Below are positions 16,199 through 24,822 of a stretch of DNA of 42,398 nt, in pieces (the stretch's first letter is position 1; the number at the start of each line of letters is the position of its first letter). The position numbers and the translations under genes were made by a program. A model generated the notes under the pieces. It worked only from the letters and a program-made list of their open reading frames with translations. It searched no databases and had not been told where the DNA came from. The stretch is from Anaerolineae bacterium. GTDB lineage: Bacteria > Chloroflexota > Anaerolineae > 4572-78 > J111. Where the stretch lies: positions 1 to 42,398 of the forward strand of contig JAGRBZ010000021.1 of the NCBI GenBank assembly GCA_020433805.1, in the 5' to 3' direction.

Positions 16199-17803
16199 AT
16201 GCCTAAAGAAAAAGTTCTTATCGTTGATGATGAGAAAGATGTTCTCGACTTGTGCAAACGAATACTTGAAACGCAAGGCTATGAGGTTAGAACCGCGAAC
16301 AGCGGTTACGAAGTGATCGAAATAACTAATCAAGAACACTTCGATCTCTTGCTAACGGACATCAAAATGCCGGGGATGAGTGGATTAGAAATTGCCCAAA
16401 CGCTGAAGCAATCTGATCCCGGCATTATTTGTGTGACGATGACCGGTTTCAGCACAATGGATATGGCCATAAACGCGGTTAAGTTAGGCATTGATGAATT
16501 TATATTAAAACCATTTACCCCTAAAGATTTGAATGTGGCCGTCACCAAGGCCTTAGAAAAAGAGCGCCTTAAAAAGGAAAATTTCCGCCTCCGCTCACTC
16601 ATCCCCCTCTTTGAACTTAATAAAAGCCTTATGGGGACTGTTAATGAAGACGAACTCCTAAACCAGCTCATGGAAATTGGCGCAAAAGAGACAAACGCCA
16701 ATTTTTCTGCGCTTTTTATTGCGCACGAAGAGGATGAGTTAGTAGCTCATTTCGACTGCCCAGTTACACATTACACGGACCAGAATAAAACAGCCTGCAA
16801 GGCGTTGGCTAAAGAAACGATCGAAAAAGGTCAACAGTTGATTTATAATATTGACGACCCTGAGCAAAGCTATTACCCTATTCTCCATAAACTGGATGCT
16901 GTTTCGGTTATTAGCACGCCCCTTAAATCTCAAAAAGCAAAGCTAGGAGCCTTTGTTTTAGCGCGAAAAGATACGCACTTTGCCGCCGGCGATAGTGAGT
17001 TTTTGCTGGTGTTATGCGGCCAGGCCAGCATTGCTTTAGAAAATGCCCGGTTATTTACAGAAATTCAGGAGGCCTATAAACAGCTTCAACAGCTTGATCA
17101 CATGAAAAGCGAATTTATTAATATCGCTGCTCATGAACTTCGAACCCCTCTGGCTATTCTCATGGGCTATGCCACCGTGCTAGAAGACGAAGTTGAAGAA
17201 GCACAGCAGCTTTATATTGCGCACATCAACCGCAATGCAATGCGACTGCGGTCGCTTATTGATAATATGCTTAATCTTCAGCACCTTGAGAGCGGCACCG
17301 TTTCCGTAACGCATGATTCTGTAAATTTAGAAGAAACGCTGCAAGAAATAACGCAAGACATATCACTTCTGGTTAAAGAAAAGCAGTTAGACATCACCAT
17401 CGACATTCCGGCTGAGTTTCCGGAAATGATTATAGATCGGGAAAAGTTTGATTTAATCTTGGTCAATCTCGTCCATAATGCGGCAAAATTTACCCCTCAG
17501 GGTGGGCAAATCAACTTTCAGGCCAAAACTATCGATGATCAGGCGTTGATATCAATCAACAACACCGGTATTACTATTCCTCGTGAGTTGCTTAGCCGAG
17601 TCTTTGATCGATTTTATCAAATAGAACGAACGCTTACGCGCGAACATGGCGGGGCCGGCTTAGGTTTAGCCATAGTGCGGGGCATGGTGGGAGTTTGTGG
17701 CGGCAGCATAACCGTTGAAAGCAGCGAAGATACCGGCACAACCTTTACGTTTATGTTACCTCTTGATAACTCGCATCTTGATGCGCGTAAATTAACCCTC
17801 TAG
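16199..17803 (+). CDS. Hybrid response regulator-GAF-histidine kinase
   Basis: 534 aa, cytoplasmic. Receiver domain at 1-120 with phospho-acceptor Asp54 (LLLTDIKMPG) and Lys104 (KPF); GAF domain about 145-290; HisKA with His312 (AAHELRTPL); HATPase_c about 410-525. The N-box (NLVHNAAKF), F-box (RVFDRFYQ) and G2-box (GGAGLGLAI) are present. The G1-box reads NNTGITIP (454-461): the Asp that contacts adenine is Asn455 and the second Gly is Thr459, so ATP binding may be weakened. With a receiver first and a kinase last, it can take phosphate from another kinase and modulate its own output. No dedicated partner regulator lies next to it. It converges with miaA, 14 bp between stops. Confidence 0.92.
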   Translation: MPKEKVLIVDDEKDVLDLCKRILETQGYEVRTANSGYEVIEITNQEHFDLLLTDIKMPGMSGLEIAQTLKQSDPGIICVTMTGFSTMDMAINAVKLGIDEFILKPFTPKDLNVAVTKALEKERLKKENFRLRSLIPLFELNKSLMGTVNEDELLNQLMEIGAKETNANFSALFIAHEEDELVAHFDCPVTHYTDQNKTACKALAKETIEKGQQLIYNIDDPEQSYYPILHKLDAVSVISTPLKSQKAKLGAFVLARKDTHFAAGDSEFLLVLCGQASIALENARLFTEIQEAYKQLQQLDHMKSEFINIAAHELRTPLAILMGYATVLEDEVEEAQQLYIAHINRNAMRLRSLIDNMLNLQHLESGTVSVTHDSVNLEETLQEITQDISLLVKEKQLDITIDIPAEFPEMIIDREKFDLILVNLVHNAAKFTPQGGQINFQAKTIDDQALISINNTGITIPRELLSRVFDRFYQIERTLTREHGGAGLGLAIVRGMVGVCGGSITVESSEDTGTTFTFMLPLDNSHLDARKLTL

Positions 17804-17817
17804 AGTTATCCCCCAGA

Positions 17818-18768
17818 TTATTCATCGGTTGGTGAAAGCAACAATTCTGTCTCAACCAACTGACAAATCTTTTTGTAATGCGGCTCCAATCCGGCAGCCT
17901 CAAGAATAAACCAGTGGATATGGGCATCTTCCATGCGAAACCAGTTGAACTGCTGCCGCACGAAACGCCGCGTTTCTTTTTTTATAAGGGCCACAGCTTC
18001 TTCTAACGATACATCGCCGGTTAGATACTGCCCAATCTGCCGGTAGCCCAAGCCCGACATGGCCGGTAAATGCAGTCCGTAACCGCTCTCCATCAAGCCC
18101 CGAACTTCTTCAACCAAACCCTTCTCCATCATCATATCGATCCGTCGATCGATGCGCTCGTAGAGTTGATCGCGCGGCATTGTCAATCCGATTTGTAAAA
18201 CACGGTAATGCGGAGCGCGTTTGGCTTGATGCTCACTAATGGGCGTCCCGGTTTTTTCGTAAACTTCCAGAGCACGGATCGTGCGGCGCACATTGTTGGG
18301 GTGAATTTTCTCAGCCGCAACCGGGTCAACAGCCACTAACCTATTGTAGAGGCTCTCACCTCCTTTGGCCTGTACTTCGGCTTCTAGCTCAGCCCGCAAC
18401 GCTCGATCCGGCGGTACACGCGGAATAGTCCAACCTTCAACCACAGCCTGAACCCACTGGCCCGTCCCACCAACCAACGTCGGCAGTCGGCTCCGCTGAT
18501 GTATTTGATCGATAGCCGCGTAAGCGCTTTCTTGAAAATCGGCCACGCTCAGAACTTCATCGGGATCGGCAACATCGATCATATGATGCGGTGCGGCAGC
18601 AATCTCGTCCGGCGTTGCTTTTGCCGTTCCAATATCAAGCCCTCGATAAATCTGCCGCGAGTCGGCGGAGATGATCTCAATATCAAAGTCATGCGCCAGT
18701 CTAACTGAGAGAGCCGTTTTCCCGACCGCTGTAGAGCCAACAATAACCACTAAAGGTTTTTTCGTCAT
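17818..18768 (-). CDS. miaA: tRNA dimethylallyltransferase
   Basis: 316 aa, normal length. It adds a dimethylallyl group to N6 of A37 in tRNAs reading codons that begin with U. Visible motifs are the P-loop VGSTAVGKTALS, the SADSRQIYRGLDIGTAK substrate motif, LVGGTGQWVQAVVEG, NNVRRTIRALEVYEKTG and the C-terminal GYRQIGQYL and TRRFVRQQFNWFR. The neighbours are unrelated in pathway, and the gene has its own gap upstream containing repeats. Confidence 0.96.
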   Translation of the reverse strand: MTKKPLVVIVGSTAVGKTALSVRLAHDFDIEIISADSRQIYRGLDIGTAKATPDEIAAAPHHMIDVADPDEVLSVADFQESAYAAIDQIHQRSRLPTLVGGTGQWVQAVVEGWTIPRVPPDRALRAELEAEVQAKGGESLYNRLVAVDPVAAEKIHPNNVRRTIRALEVYEKTGTPISEHQAKRAPHYRVLQIGLTMPRDQLYERIDRRIDMMMEKGLVEEVRGLMESGYGLHLPAMSGLGYRQIGQYLTGDVSLEEAVALIKKETRRFVRQQFNWFRMEDAHIHWFILEAAGLEPHYKKICQLVETELLLSPTDE

Positions 18769-18821
18769 AGCAAATAGACTTGTTCCTAAATAAAACTATT
18801 GAGGTGCAACCCGTTTTATAG

Positions 18822-18882
18822 GACGCAGATGAACACTGATTTTCGCAGATTTTTATCAGTGTTCATCTGCGAAAATCTGCGT
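18822..18882. repeat. Dispersed hairpin repeat upstream of miaA
   Basis: A 17-bp perfect inverted repeat, CGCAGATGAACACTGAT (18824-18840) and its complement (18855-18871), with further GCAGATT/AATCTGC matches. It resembles short palindromic repeats spread through many environmental genomes. It codes nothing. Confidence 0.65.
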
Positions 18883-18928
18883 GCCATTGCAAAACACGCT
18901 TCTGGGGGAACAACGCTCATAAATAACG

Positions 18929-18952
18929 CGGGACAGCCCTGAGGCTGTCCCG
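18929..18952. repeat. Ten-bp hairpin CGGGACAGCC / GGCTGTCCCG
   Basis: Perfect 10-bp stem with a CTGA loop, 30 bp downstream of the carboxypeptidase stop. On the minus strand no T-run follows, so it is either a dispersed repeat or a weak terminator/mRNA end stabiliser. Confidence 0.5.
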
Positions 18953-18982
18953 GATGTTTTCTACTGTGTTATACGATTGCTA

Positions 18983-20485
18983 CTACAATTGATAAATATC
19001 GGAATACTTCTGCTTGATATACTTCAAGTAAGGATCGGCTTTAATGCCGGCATCGCCGGTAACGCGCTCGATCAACTCGTTGGCCGTGAATTTTCGACCG
19101 TGCCGGTGGATGTGTTCTCTGAACCACCCCAGCAGCGCCCCAAACTCGCCTTTGCTGAACTGTTCCGGCAGATCGGGGATGTCTTGCAAAGCTTTGCTAT
19201 AGAATTGCAAGGACAAGATATTGCCCAAGGTATAGGTGGGGAAGTAGCCCATCATCCCGCCCGACCAATGAATATCTTGCAGCACGCCGAGCGCGTCATT
19301 GGGCGGGGTCATGCCCAAATACTCTTCCATTTTGGCATTCCAGGCCGCCGGTAAATCGGCCACGCGCAGGCTTTTATTTAACAGCGACTGCTCAAGCTCG
19401 AACCGCAAGAAAATATGCAGGTTGTAGGTCACTTCATCGGCCTCAACCCGAACGTAAGACGGCTCAGATTTATTAATGGCCTTGTAGAAACTATCCAGAC
19501 TCACCGATTTGAGCTGAGCCGGGAAAAAATCTTGCAATTTAGGATAGTAAAACTGCCAAAACGCTTTGCTGCGGCCTACAACGTTTTCCCACAAGCGCGA
19601 CTGCGATTCATGAACACCCAGCGAGGTACCACCGGCTAACAGCGTTCCTTCCAGTGCTTGGTCGCTGTTTTGTTCGTACAGCGCATGGCCACCTTCGTGC
19701 AGCGTACCAAAGAGCGCCGAGCCGATCATTTCTTTATGCAGCCGCGTGGTAATTCGCACATCATTAACGGAAAAGCTGGTGGTGAAAGGATGAGCCGATT
19801 TATCCTGCCGCCCCCGCTCCATATCAAAGCCGATGGCTTGCAGCGGCAGCAAACCAAAATCCCACTGCGTCTGCTCATCGAATTCCTGTTGCAAAACCAA
19901 GTCATCAACGGCATCTTTGTTTTCAGCAATGGCCTGCACCAGCGGCACCAACGCGCTCTTGAGCGTGGCGAAGACGCTCTGCACTTCAGAGGCTTTCATG
20001 CCCGGTTCGTATTGGTTGAGCAAAGCATCGTAAATGCTCTCTTCATAGCCGTACGCCTCGGCAGCCTGAATATTCAAGTCGACAATTTTGGTGAGAACAC
20101 CTTGAAACTGCGAAAAATCTTTCTCAGCCCGAGCCTTCGTCCACACTTGCTGGCCCATCGAGAAGGTCCGGCTCATCTCTTCGACAAGCTGCGGTGGCAG
20201 CTTGCGGGCTTGGTCGTAATCACGTTGGGCCACCCGAACCAAACTGGCTTCGTTCGAATCGTAATCGAACCCGGCCTGAGCCAAATCCGACAAAAGCTCG
20301 CCAATTTCATCAGCCGTAAACAGTTCATGGCTAATCTTGCTGAGCGTGCTCAACTGCTCGGCCCGGGCAGCCGCCCCTCCCGGCGGCATGTAGGTTTGCT
20401 GATCCCAGCCGAGAACCGCCGCCGCGTAGTTGACATCGTGAATGGTTTTTAATTTTGCTTTGAGGATATCGAGTTTTTCTTGCAC
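18983..20485 (-). CDS. M32-family metallocarboxypeptidase (Taq carboxypeptidase type)
   Basis: 500 aa, the normal length of M32 enzymes. It removes C-terminal residues from peptides, using zinc or cobalt in the cytoplasm. The HEXXH motif is HEGGH at 263-267 (TLHEGGHALYEQ; the third residue is Gly where Phe is common) and the third ligand is expected at Glu293 in GVHESQSRLWEN. Other family marks are the N-terminal VLGWDQQTYMPPGG and the C-terminal GYFPTYTLGN. It follows lepA on the same strand with 182 bp between them containing a palindromic repeat, so cotranscription is uncertain. Confidence 0.95.
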   Translation of the reverse strand: MQEKLDILKAKLKTIHDVNYAAAVLGWDQQTYMPPGGAAARAEQLSTLSKISHELFTADEIGELLSDLAQAGFDYDSNEASLVRVAQRDYDQARKLPPQLVEEMSRTFSMGQQVWTKARAEKDFSQFQGVLTKIVDLNIQAAEAYGYEESIYDALLNQYEPGMKASEVQSVFATLKSALVPLVQAIAENKDAVDDLVLQQEFDEQTQWDFGLLPLQAIGFDMERGRQDKSAHPFTTSFSVNDVRITTRLHKEMIGSALFGTLHEGGHALYEQNSDQALEGTLLAGGTSLGVHESQSRLWENVVGRSKAFWQFYYPKLQDFFPAQLKSVSLDSFYKAINKSEPSYVRVEADEVTYNLHIFLRFELEQSLLNKSLRVADLPAAWNAKMEEYLGMTPPNDALGVLQDIHWSGGMMGYFPTYTLGNILSLQFYSKALQDIPDLPEQFSKGEFGALLGWFREHIHRHGRKFTANELIERVTGDAGIKADPYLKYIKQKYSDIYQL

Positions 20486-20506
20486 GGGTTTCTCCTTTGA
20501 AAATCC

Positions 20507-20571
20507 GCCCTCACCCCCAACCCCTCTCCCAAATTGGGAGAGGGGAGTCGCATCAGCGACGGGGTGAGGGC
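20507..20571. repeat. Dispersed palindromic repeat (CCCTCACCCC...GGGGTGAGGG)
   Basis: GCCCTCACCCC at the left and GGGGTGAGGGC at the right, with a perfect inner stem CCCCTCTCCCAA / TTGGGAGAGGGG (20521-20545). It lies between lepA and the carboxypeptidase gene and may form a strong mRNA hairpin. This motif family is widespread in environmental bacterial genomes. Confidence 0.65.
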
Positions 20572-20667
20572 TAATGTTTTCACTCTCGCTGCCGTTGTAG
20601 AACTTCTGTTACACTCCGTTGAAAATGGATGGTTGGTTTCTCACCATCAAACCATCAAACCAATCGA

Positions 20668-22488
20668 CTAATCATCGCCCAAACTCAGTACGGTCATGAA
20701 TGCTTCCTGTGGAATTTCGACGCTGCCGACCATTTTCATGCGTTTTTTACCTTTTTTCTGCTTTTCAAGCAGCTTGCGCTTACGGGTGATATCGCCACCA
20801 TAACATTTAGCCAGCACGTCTTTACGCATTGCTTTGACGTTGGCCCGGCTGATAACTTTTTTACCCACGGCCGCCTGGATCGGCACGACAAACATCTGGC
20901 GCGGAATAACATCCTTGAGCTTACTGACCAGCTTCTGCCCGCGCGGGTAGCTCTGCTCGCGGTGAACGATGATGCTCAGAGCATCGACCGGCTCACCATT
21001 GACCAACACATCGAGCTTAACCAGGTCGCCGGGCCGGTAATTGTCAAAGCGATAATCGAGCGAAGCATAACCGCGTGTTACGCTCTTGAGTTGGTCGTAA
21101 TAATCGACAATCATTTCCGAAAGCGGGATGAGGTATTCCATCAACACCCGCGTTTCGTCCAAATATTCCATTTTGATGTATTCGCCACGCCGTCGGGTGG
21201 TGATTTCCATAATCGGGCCGATGTAGTCGGCGGGGCTGTAGATGCTGATGTGCATCCACGGTTCGGCAATGGTGTCGATATGGTTGGGGTCGGGCAGGTC
21301 GGCTGGATTGTCGATGATAATGACCTCGCCGTCTTTGCGCATAATCTCGTACTCTACGCTGGGCGCGGTGGCCAGCAGATCGAGATCGTACTCACGCTCC
21401 AGCCGTTCCTGGATAATTTCCATATGGAACAGCCCTAAAAAGCCGACGCGAAAACCAAAGCCTAGTGCCTGGCTGGTTTCCGGCTCGTAAATGAGCGAGG
21501 CATCGTTGAGTTGCAGCTTTTCCAGCGCGTCTTTAAGCAGCGTGTAATCGTCTGACTCGGTCGGGAAGAAGCCGGCAAAGACCATCGGCTTGATGGGTTC
21601 GTAGCCGGGCAGCCGTTTGATTTTATCGGTGCCATATTCCTCGACGAACGATTGCAAGGTGAGGGTGTCGCCCACGCGGACATCACGAATGGTTTTTAAC
21701 CCGGTCGCCACATAGCCGACCTCGCCGGTGTTTACTTGATTGATCGGTTTCATACCCGGCTGAAAAATACCCACTTCCAACGGCTCGACAATCTTCTTGG
21801 TCGCCATCAAGTAGAGATCGTCTTTCTTATTGAGTTTGCCGTCAACCACGCGAATATAGGCAATAACGCCTTTGTAGGCATCGTAATGGCTATCAAAGAT
21901 CAAGGCGCGCGGCGGCGCAGTGGGGTCGCCTTTAGGCGACGGCACGCGCTCGACCAATTTTTCGAGCAAAGCATCGACGCCCACGCCGGTTTTGGCGCTG
22001 ACCGGCAGCACGTCGGCGGCATCAAGGCCGATCAAATCTTCAATTTCCTGAGCCACTTCATCGGGCCGGGCCGAGGCCAAATCGACTTTGTTAACGACCG
22101 GAATGATCTCCAAATCGTAATCGAGAGCCAAATAAAGATTGGCCAGGGTCTGGGCTTGGATGCCCTGGGTGGCATCGACCACCAAAATCGCGCCTTCGCA
22201 CGCGGCCAGGGCACGGCTGACTTCATAGGTAAAATCAACGTGGCCGGGGGTGTCAATAAGGTTGAGCTGGTACGCCTGGCCGTCGTTGGCCGTATAAGCC
22301 ATCCGCACGGCTGAAGCTTTGATGGTGACCCCTTTTTCACGCTCCAAATCCATCCCGTCGAGAAACTGCTCCTGCATTTCCCGTTCGGAGATGGTGCCGG
22401 TGCGCTGTAGCATGCGGTCAGCCAGCGTGCTTTTGCCGTGATCGATATGGGCGATGATACAAAAGTTCCGAATGTGTGTTTGATCCAT
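20668..22488 (-). CDS. lepA: Elongation factor 4 (LepA), back-translocating GTPase
   Basis: 606 aa, full length. N-terminal GTPase motifs are [17 protein letters not shown] (G1), GVTIKAS (G2 region), DTPGHVDF (G3) and NKVDL (G4). Domain II and EF-G-like domains III and V follow. The LepA-specific C-terminal domain ([20 protein letters not shown] then IPQEAF) is present. EF4 acts on stalled or mis-translocated ribosomes, especially under salt or cold stress. No frameshift is seen. Downstream M32 peptidase is functionally unrelated. Confidence 0.97.
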   Translation of the reverse strand: MDQTHIRNFCIIAHIDHGKSTLADRMLQRTGTISEREMQEQFLDGMDLEREKGVTIKASAVRMAYTANDGQAYQLNLIDTPGHVDFTYEVSRALAACEGAILVVDATQGIQAQTLANLYLALDYDLEIIPVVNKVDLASARPDEVAQEIEDLIGLDAADVLPVSAKTGVGVDALLEKLVERVPSPKGDPTAPPRALIFDSHYDAYKGVIAYIRVVDGKLNKKDDLYLMATKKIVEPLEVGIFQPGMKPINQVNTGEVGYVATGLKTIRDVRVGDTLTLQSFVEEYGTDKIKRLPGYEPIKPMVFAGFFPTESDDYTLLKDALEKLQLNDASLIYEPETSQALGFGFRVGFLGLFHMEIIQERLEREYDLDLLATAPSVEYEIMRKDGEVIIIDNPADLPDPNHIDTIAEPWMHISIYSPADYIGPIMEITTRRRGEYIKMEYLDETRVLMEYLIPLSEMIVDYYDQLKSVTRGYASLDYRFDNYRPGDLVKLDVLVNGEPVDALSIIVHREQSYPRGQKLVSKLKDVIPRQMFVVPIQAAVGKKVISRANVKAMRKDVLAKCYGGDITRKRKLLEKQKKGKKRMKMVGSVEIPQEAFMTVLSLGDD

Positions 22489-22573
22489 TGTTTCTTCTAG
22501 GTTGCTAAGTTAACAGTAAAGTAAAATTATACACTATAGACTGAATAAATGAAACGATAAACATTAATTGCTG

Positions 22574-23935
22574 CTATTTATGGGTTGCATCCTCATCTTG
22601 CAGAAACTGATGAATTGCATCAGCCGCCAAGCGGTGACCGGCGGGCGTCCAGTGTTGGTCGTGACGAAAGTGCAAGGGTGGCGTCTCGGGTTGGGCCGCT
22701 GCTTCACGAAAGATAGGTAATAAATCAAGATGGTCGATGCCCTCGGCGCTGAGAAAGGCGTTGAGACGCCGGTTGGGGGCATCAATATCAAGATTGAGGC
22801 CCTGCATTTGCGGATTGGCGGCCAGCGTGCGCTCCCAAGCATCGGGATAAAGCTGCTCCGGTGCGCCGACCAGAACCACTACCAACTGCGATCCACGCTC
22901 TGCGACCGCAGCCCGCAGTCGCAAGATAATCGCCTCGGTCAGCGACCACGCCGCCTCAAACTGCTCATCGGGCGGGTCTTGATACACAAAAAATGGGATA
23001 GGCACCGAGGGGTGTTTGGCACGAATTACCGCTTCACCACCCAAAATACCACTGGGACCAAGCTGCTGCACCACCGGCGGAATATCGCGCAGGTAGGGCA
23101 TGAAAAATCGATAAAGTGCCGACCACGTCCACAGGGTATCGGCCACCCCAATGAGCGCTGGTTTGGCCTCCTCATCATCAAAAGAGGCAACCTGCTGCGG
23201 GTTTGTCTCCAAGGCCGCCGGTTCGGCTTCGGCCACGTCTTCTTGAACAGGGGGCGGGATCAATTCGCCGGTCGGTGAGAGCGTAAAAAACGCTTTCTGC
23301 TGACTGCCGCCATTGCGTTCGATCTCCAGCGGGCCGTAGTTATTGACGGCATCATTGCGAATAAAAAAGGCCAGCAGTACCACATCCGGCTCGTAGCGGA
23401 AACCTTCGGCCACATAGAAGATGGCCTCCTGATCGGTGCCCCAGCCACCAACCCCGGCGTTGATAACCTCGACCGGCTGCTCTAGCGATTGGGTCAGCAA
23501 CGACTCGAGTTGCTTGTGATAGGTTTGATCGAGATCAACTTGCAACGCCTCACCAAACGAGTCGGCCAGCGACAGCACCCGGAAGGCGTTATCGGGATTA
23601 TCATACCCGATTTCCCGGTCGCGTAGGCTGCGCGCATTCACGTTCACCTCAGCCACGAATTCGTTGTAATCGCTATGGAAAGTGCCGCCGCTGTAGGGAA
23701 TGTGCCACCAGCCAAACAGCGGATGCTCTGACCAAATCGACGGGTTGGGCTGCGCTGGCGGGGCTAATCCTACCACTCGCACCGCTATTTCCAGCACAAG
23801 CAAAGGAGCCAACAGCCCGAGAACGATAAGGATTATCCGAGCTGTAAGAGAGAGTGGAGCAGAAGTTCTCGTTTCATCTTTTCCGGCTGAAGGGGGAGTT
23901 TTTGATATTGGGGTTTGTTTGTCATGAGTTGTCAT
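22574..23935 (-). CDS. Membrane-anchored SGNH-hydrolase-like protein
   Basis: 453 aa with one N-terminal membrane segment (about 28-52, ARIILIVLGLLAPLLVLEIA) and a large extracytoplasmic part. The SGNH fold is suggested by LSLADSFGEALQ (block I, nucleophile Ser; the usual GDS is ADS), INAGVGGWGTDQEA (block II-like Gly), FFIRNDAVNNYG (block III-like Asn) and a C-terminal RHDQHWTPAGHRL (Asp/His pair). Such proteins, including AlgX/AlgJ relatives, deacylate or acylate polysaccharides. About 90 poorly conserved residues sit in the middle (from about 210). The substrate is unknown. It is upstream of lepA on the same strand, 85 bp apart. Confidence 0.82.
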   Translation of the reverse strand: MTTHDKQTPISKTPPSAGKDETRTSAPLSLTARIILIVLGLLAPLLVLEIAVRVVGLAPPAQPNPSIWSEHPLFGWWHIPYSGGTFHSDYNEFVAEVNVNARSLRDREIGYDNPDNAFRVLSLADSFGEALQVDLDQTYHKQLESLLTQSLEQPVEVINAGVGGWGTDQEAIFYVAEGFRYEPDVVLLAFFIRNDAVNNYGPLEIERNGGSQQKAFFTLSPTGELIPPPVQEDVAEAEPAALETNPQQVASFDDEEAKPALIGVADTLWTWSALYRFFMPYLRDIPPVVQQLGPSGILGGEAVIRAKHPSVPIPFFVYQDPPDEQFEAAWSLTEAIILRLRAAVAERGSQLVVVLVGAPEQLYPDAWERTLAANPQMQGLNLDIDAPNRRLNAFLSAEGIDHLDLLPIFREAAAQPETPPLHFRHDQHWTPAGHRLAADAIHQFLQDEDATHK

Positions 23936-24085
23936 ACGTTTTCTTTATTTATCTCAAGTTGTCACTTATACATTCAAATTGGGAGTAAGAAGTAGGGAGT
24001 AAGGAGTAGGGGTCAAAAAACGGCTTACGCCCTACTCCTAAGTCATCTATCATACCCAGCCGCGTGTTTTCGCGCAATATATTTT

Positions 24086-24118
24086 CAAGAAAAAACCTCG
24101 CTGTGAGAAGCGAGGTTT
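24086..24118 (-). terminator. Intrinsic terminator after the FHA gene
   Basis: Read on the minus strand: AAACCTCGCT, loop, AGCGAGGTTT then a T-run. It lies 31 bp after the FHA gene stop and ends that transcript. Confidence 0.85.
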
Positions 24119-24148
24119 CGTGATACCGTCGGTATATGTTAGCGTCCG

Positions 24149-24463
24149 CTACAGATCGGAACCAAACTGTAGTTCCATCGTTCCCAGCCGCAGATAATCG
24201 CCGGAATTTATGGGCGTTGGTTCGTTGGGAGCAAGCTGAATACCGTTTACGAAAGTGCCATTGGTACTGTTCAAATCCTCGATATACCATTGCCCTTCTT
24301 GCAACGTTATTCGGCCATGCCGACGAGATACCCCCGCCTTTTTGCCATCATGTGGCTCCAAATCGATATCGGGAATATCGCCGTCGTGAACCCGCCCCAA
24401 AATTAATTCAGTTTTGTCGTCGAATACGATGTATTCACCGCTTTCAATTAATCTTAGTGCCAT
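24149..24463 (-). CDS. Stand-alone FHA-domain protein
   Basis: 104 aa from ATG 24463, preceded by AGGAG at 7 bp. The whole protein is one forkhead-associated domain with the classic motifs ILGR (phosphate-contact Arg), SRRHGRI and NSTNGTFVNG. FHA domains bind phosphothreonine peptides, so a partner Ser/Thr kinase is expected somewhere in the genome; the kinase-like protein in this window (11117-12718) is probably not active. It has its own terminator, and the gap upstream is filled with repeats. Confidence 0.93.
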   Translation of the reverse strand: MALRLIESGEYIVFDDKTELILGRVHDGDIPDIDLEPHDGKKAGVSRRHGRITLQEGQWYIEDLNSTNGTFVNGIQLAPNEPTPINSGDYLRLGTMELQFGSDL

Positions 24464-24527
24464 GATCACACTCCTGATGCAGCATGATAGCAGCTATTTT
24501 AAATTTGGCAATTGTTTATGGTAATAT

Positions 24528-24690
24528 GAGTTACGCACTCGACACCTACTAATGTCATTTCGTAGCCAAAGGCGGAGAAATCCCTACAGCACCTGCTTGC
24601 AAACAATTTTCTCAGGGATTTCTCGTCGTTCCTCCTCGAAACCTGTCCTGAGCTTGTCGAATGGATGACATGGCAACCACGTAAGTCATG
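24528..24690. repeat. MITE-like dispersed repeat, copy 2, with a nested repeat
   Basis: Matches copy 1 (5485-5620) along its length: GAGTTACGCACTCGACA at the start, the GAGAAATCCCTACAGCA core and the final TGACATGGCAACCACGTAAGT. It differs by about 24 extra bases after CTCGAAA containing CCTGAGCTTGTCGAA, itself a common short dispersed repeat (related form at 32112-32130). So one repeat seems to have landed inside another. Confidence 0.65.
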
Positions 24691-24698
24691 TTAAATAA

Positions 24699-24768
24699 AC
24701 CACAGAAGACACAGAGGATACACTAAGCACATAGTGAGCCTCGTGTTTATTCACGTGTCCTCCGTGGT
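24699..24768. repeat. Dispersed inverted repeat (ACCACAGAAGACAC / GTGTCCTCCGTGGT)
   Basis: 14-bp arms with two mismatches, 24699-24712 and 24755-24768, next to MITE copy 2. With that copy it accounts for most of the 359-bp gap between the FHA and deaminase genes. Confidence 0.55.
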
Positions 24769-24822
24769 AAAAGGTTTCGCCTGGTAGCTGCGGATTTGCA
24801 AAGATAGGCTCACTTCCGGCGG

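Noticed and set aside
19658..20452. Plus-strand open frame of 264 codons
   Set aside because: It lies opposite the well-supported M32 carboxypeptidase gene and has no ribosome site or family resemblance.
20629..21438. Plus-strand open frame of 269 codons
   Set aside because: It is antisense to lepA; the composition is that of a shadow frame.
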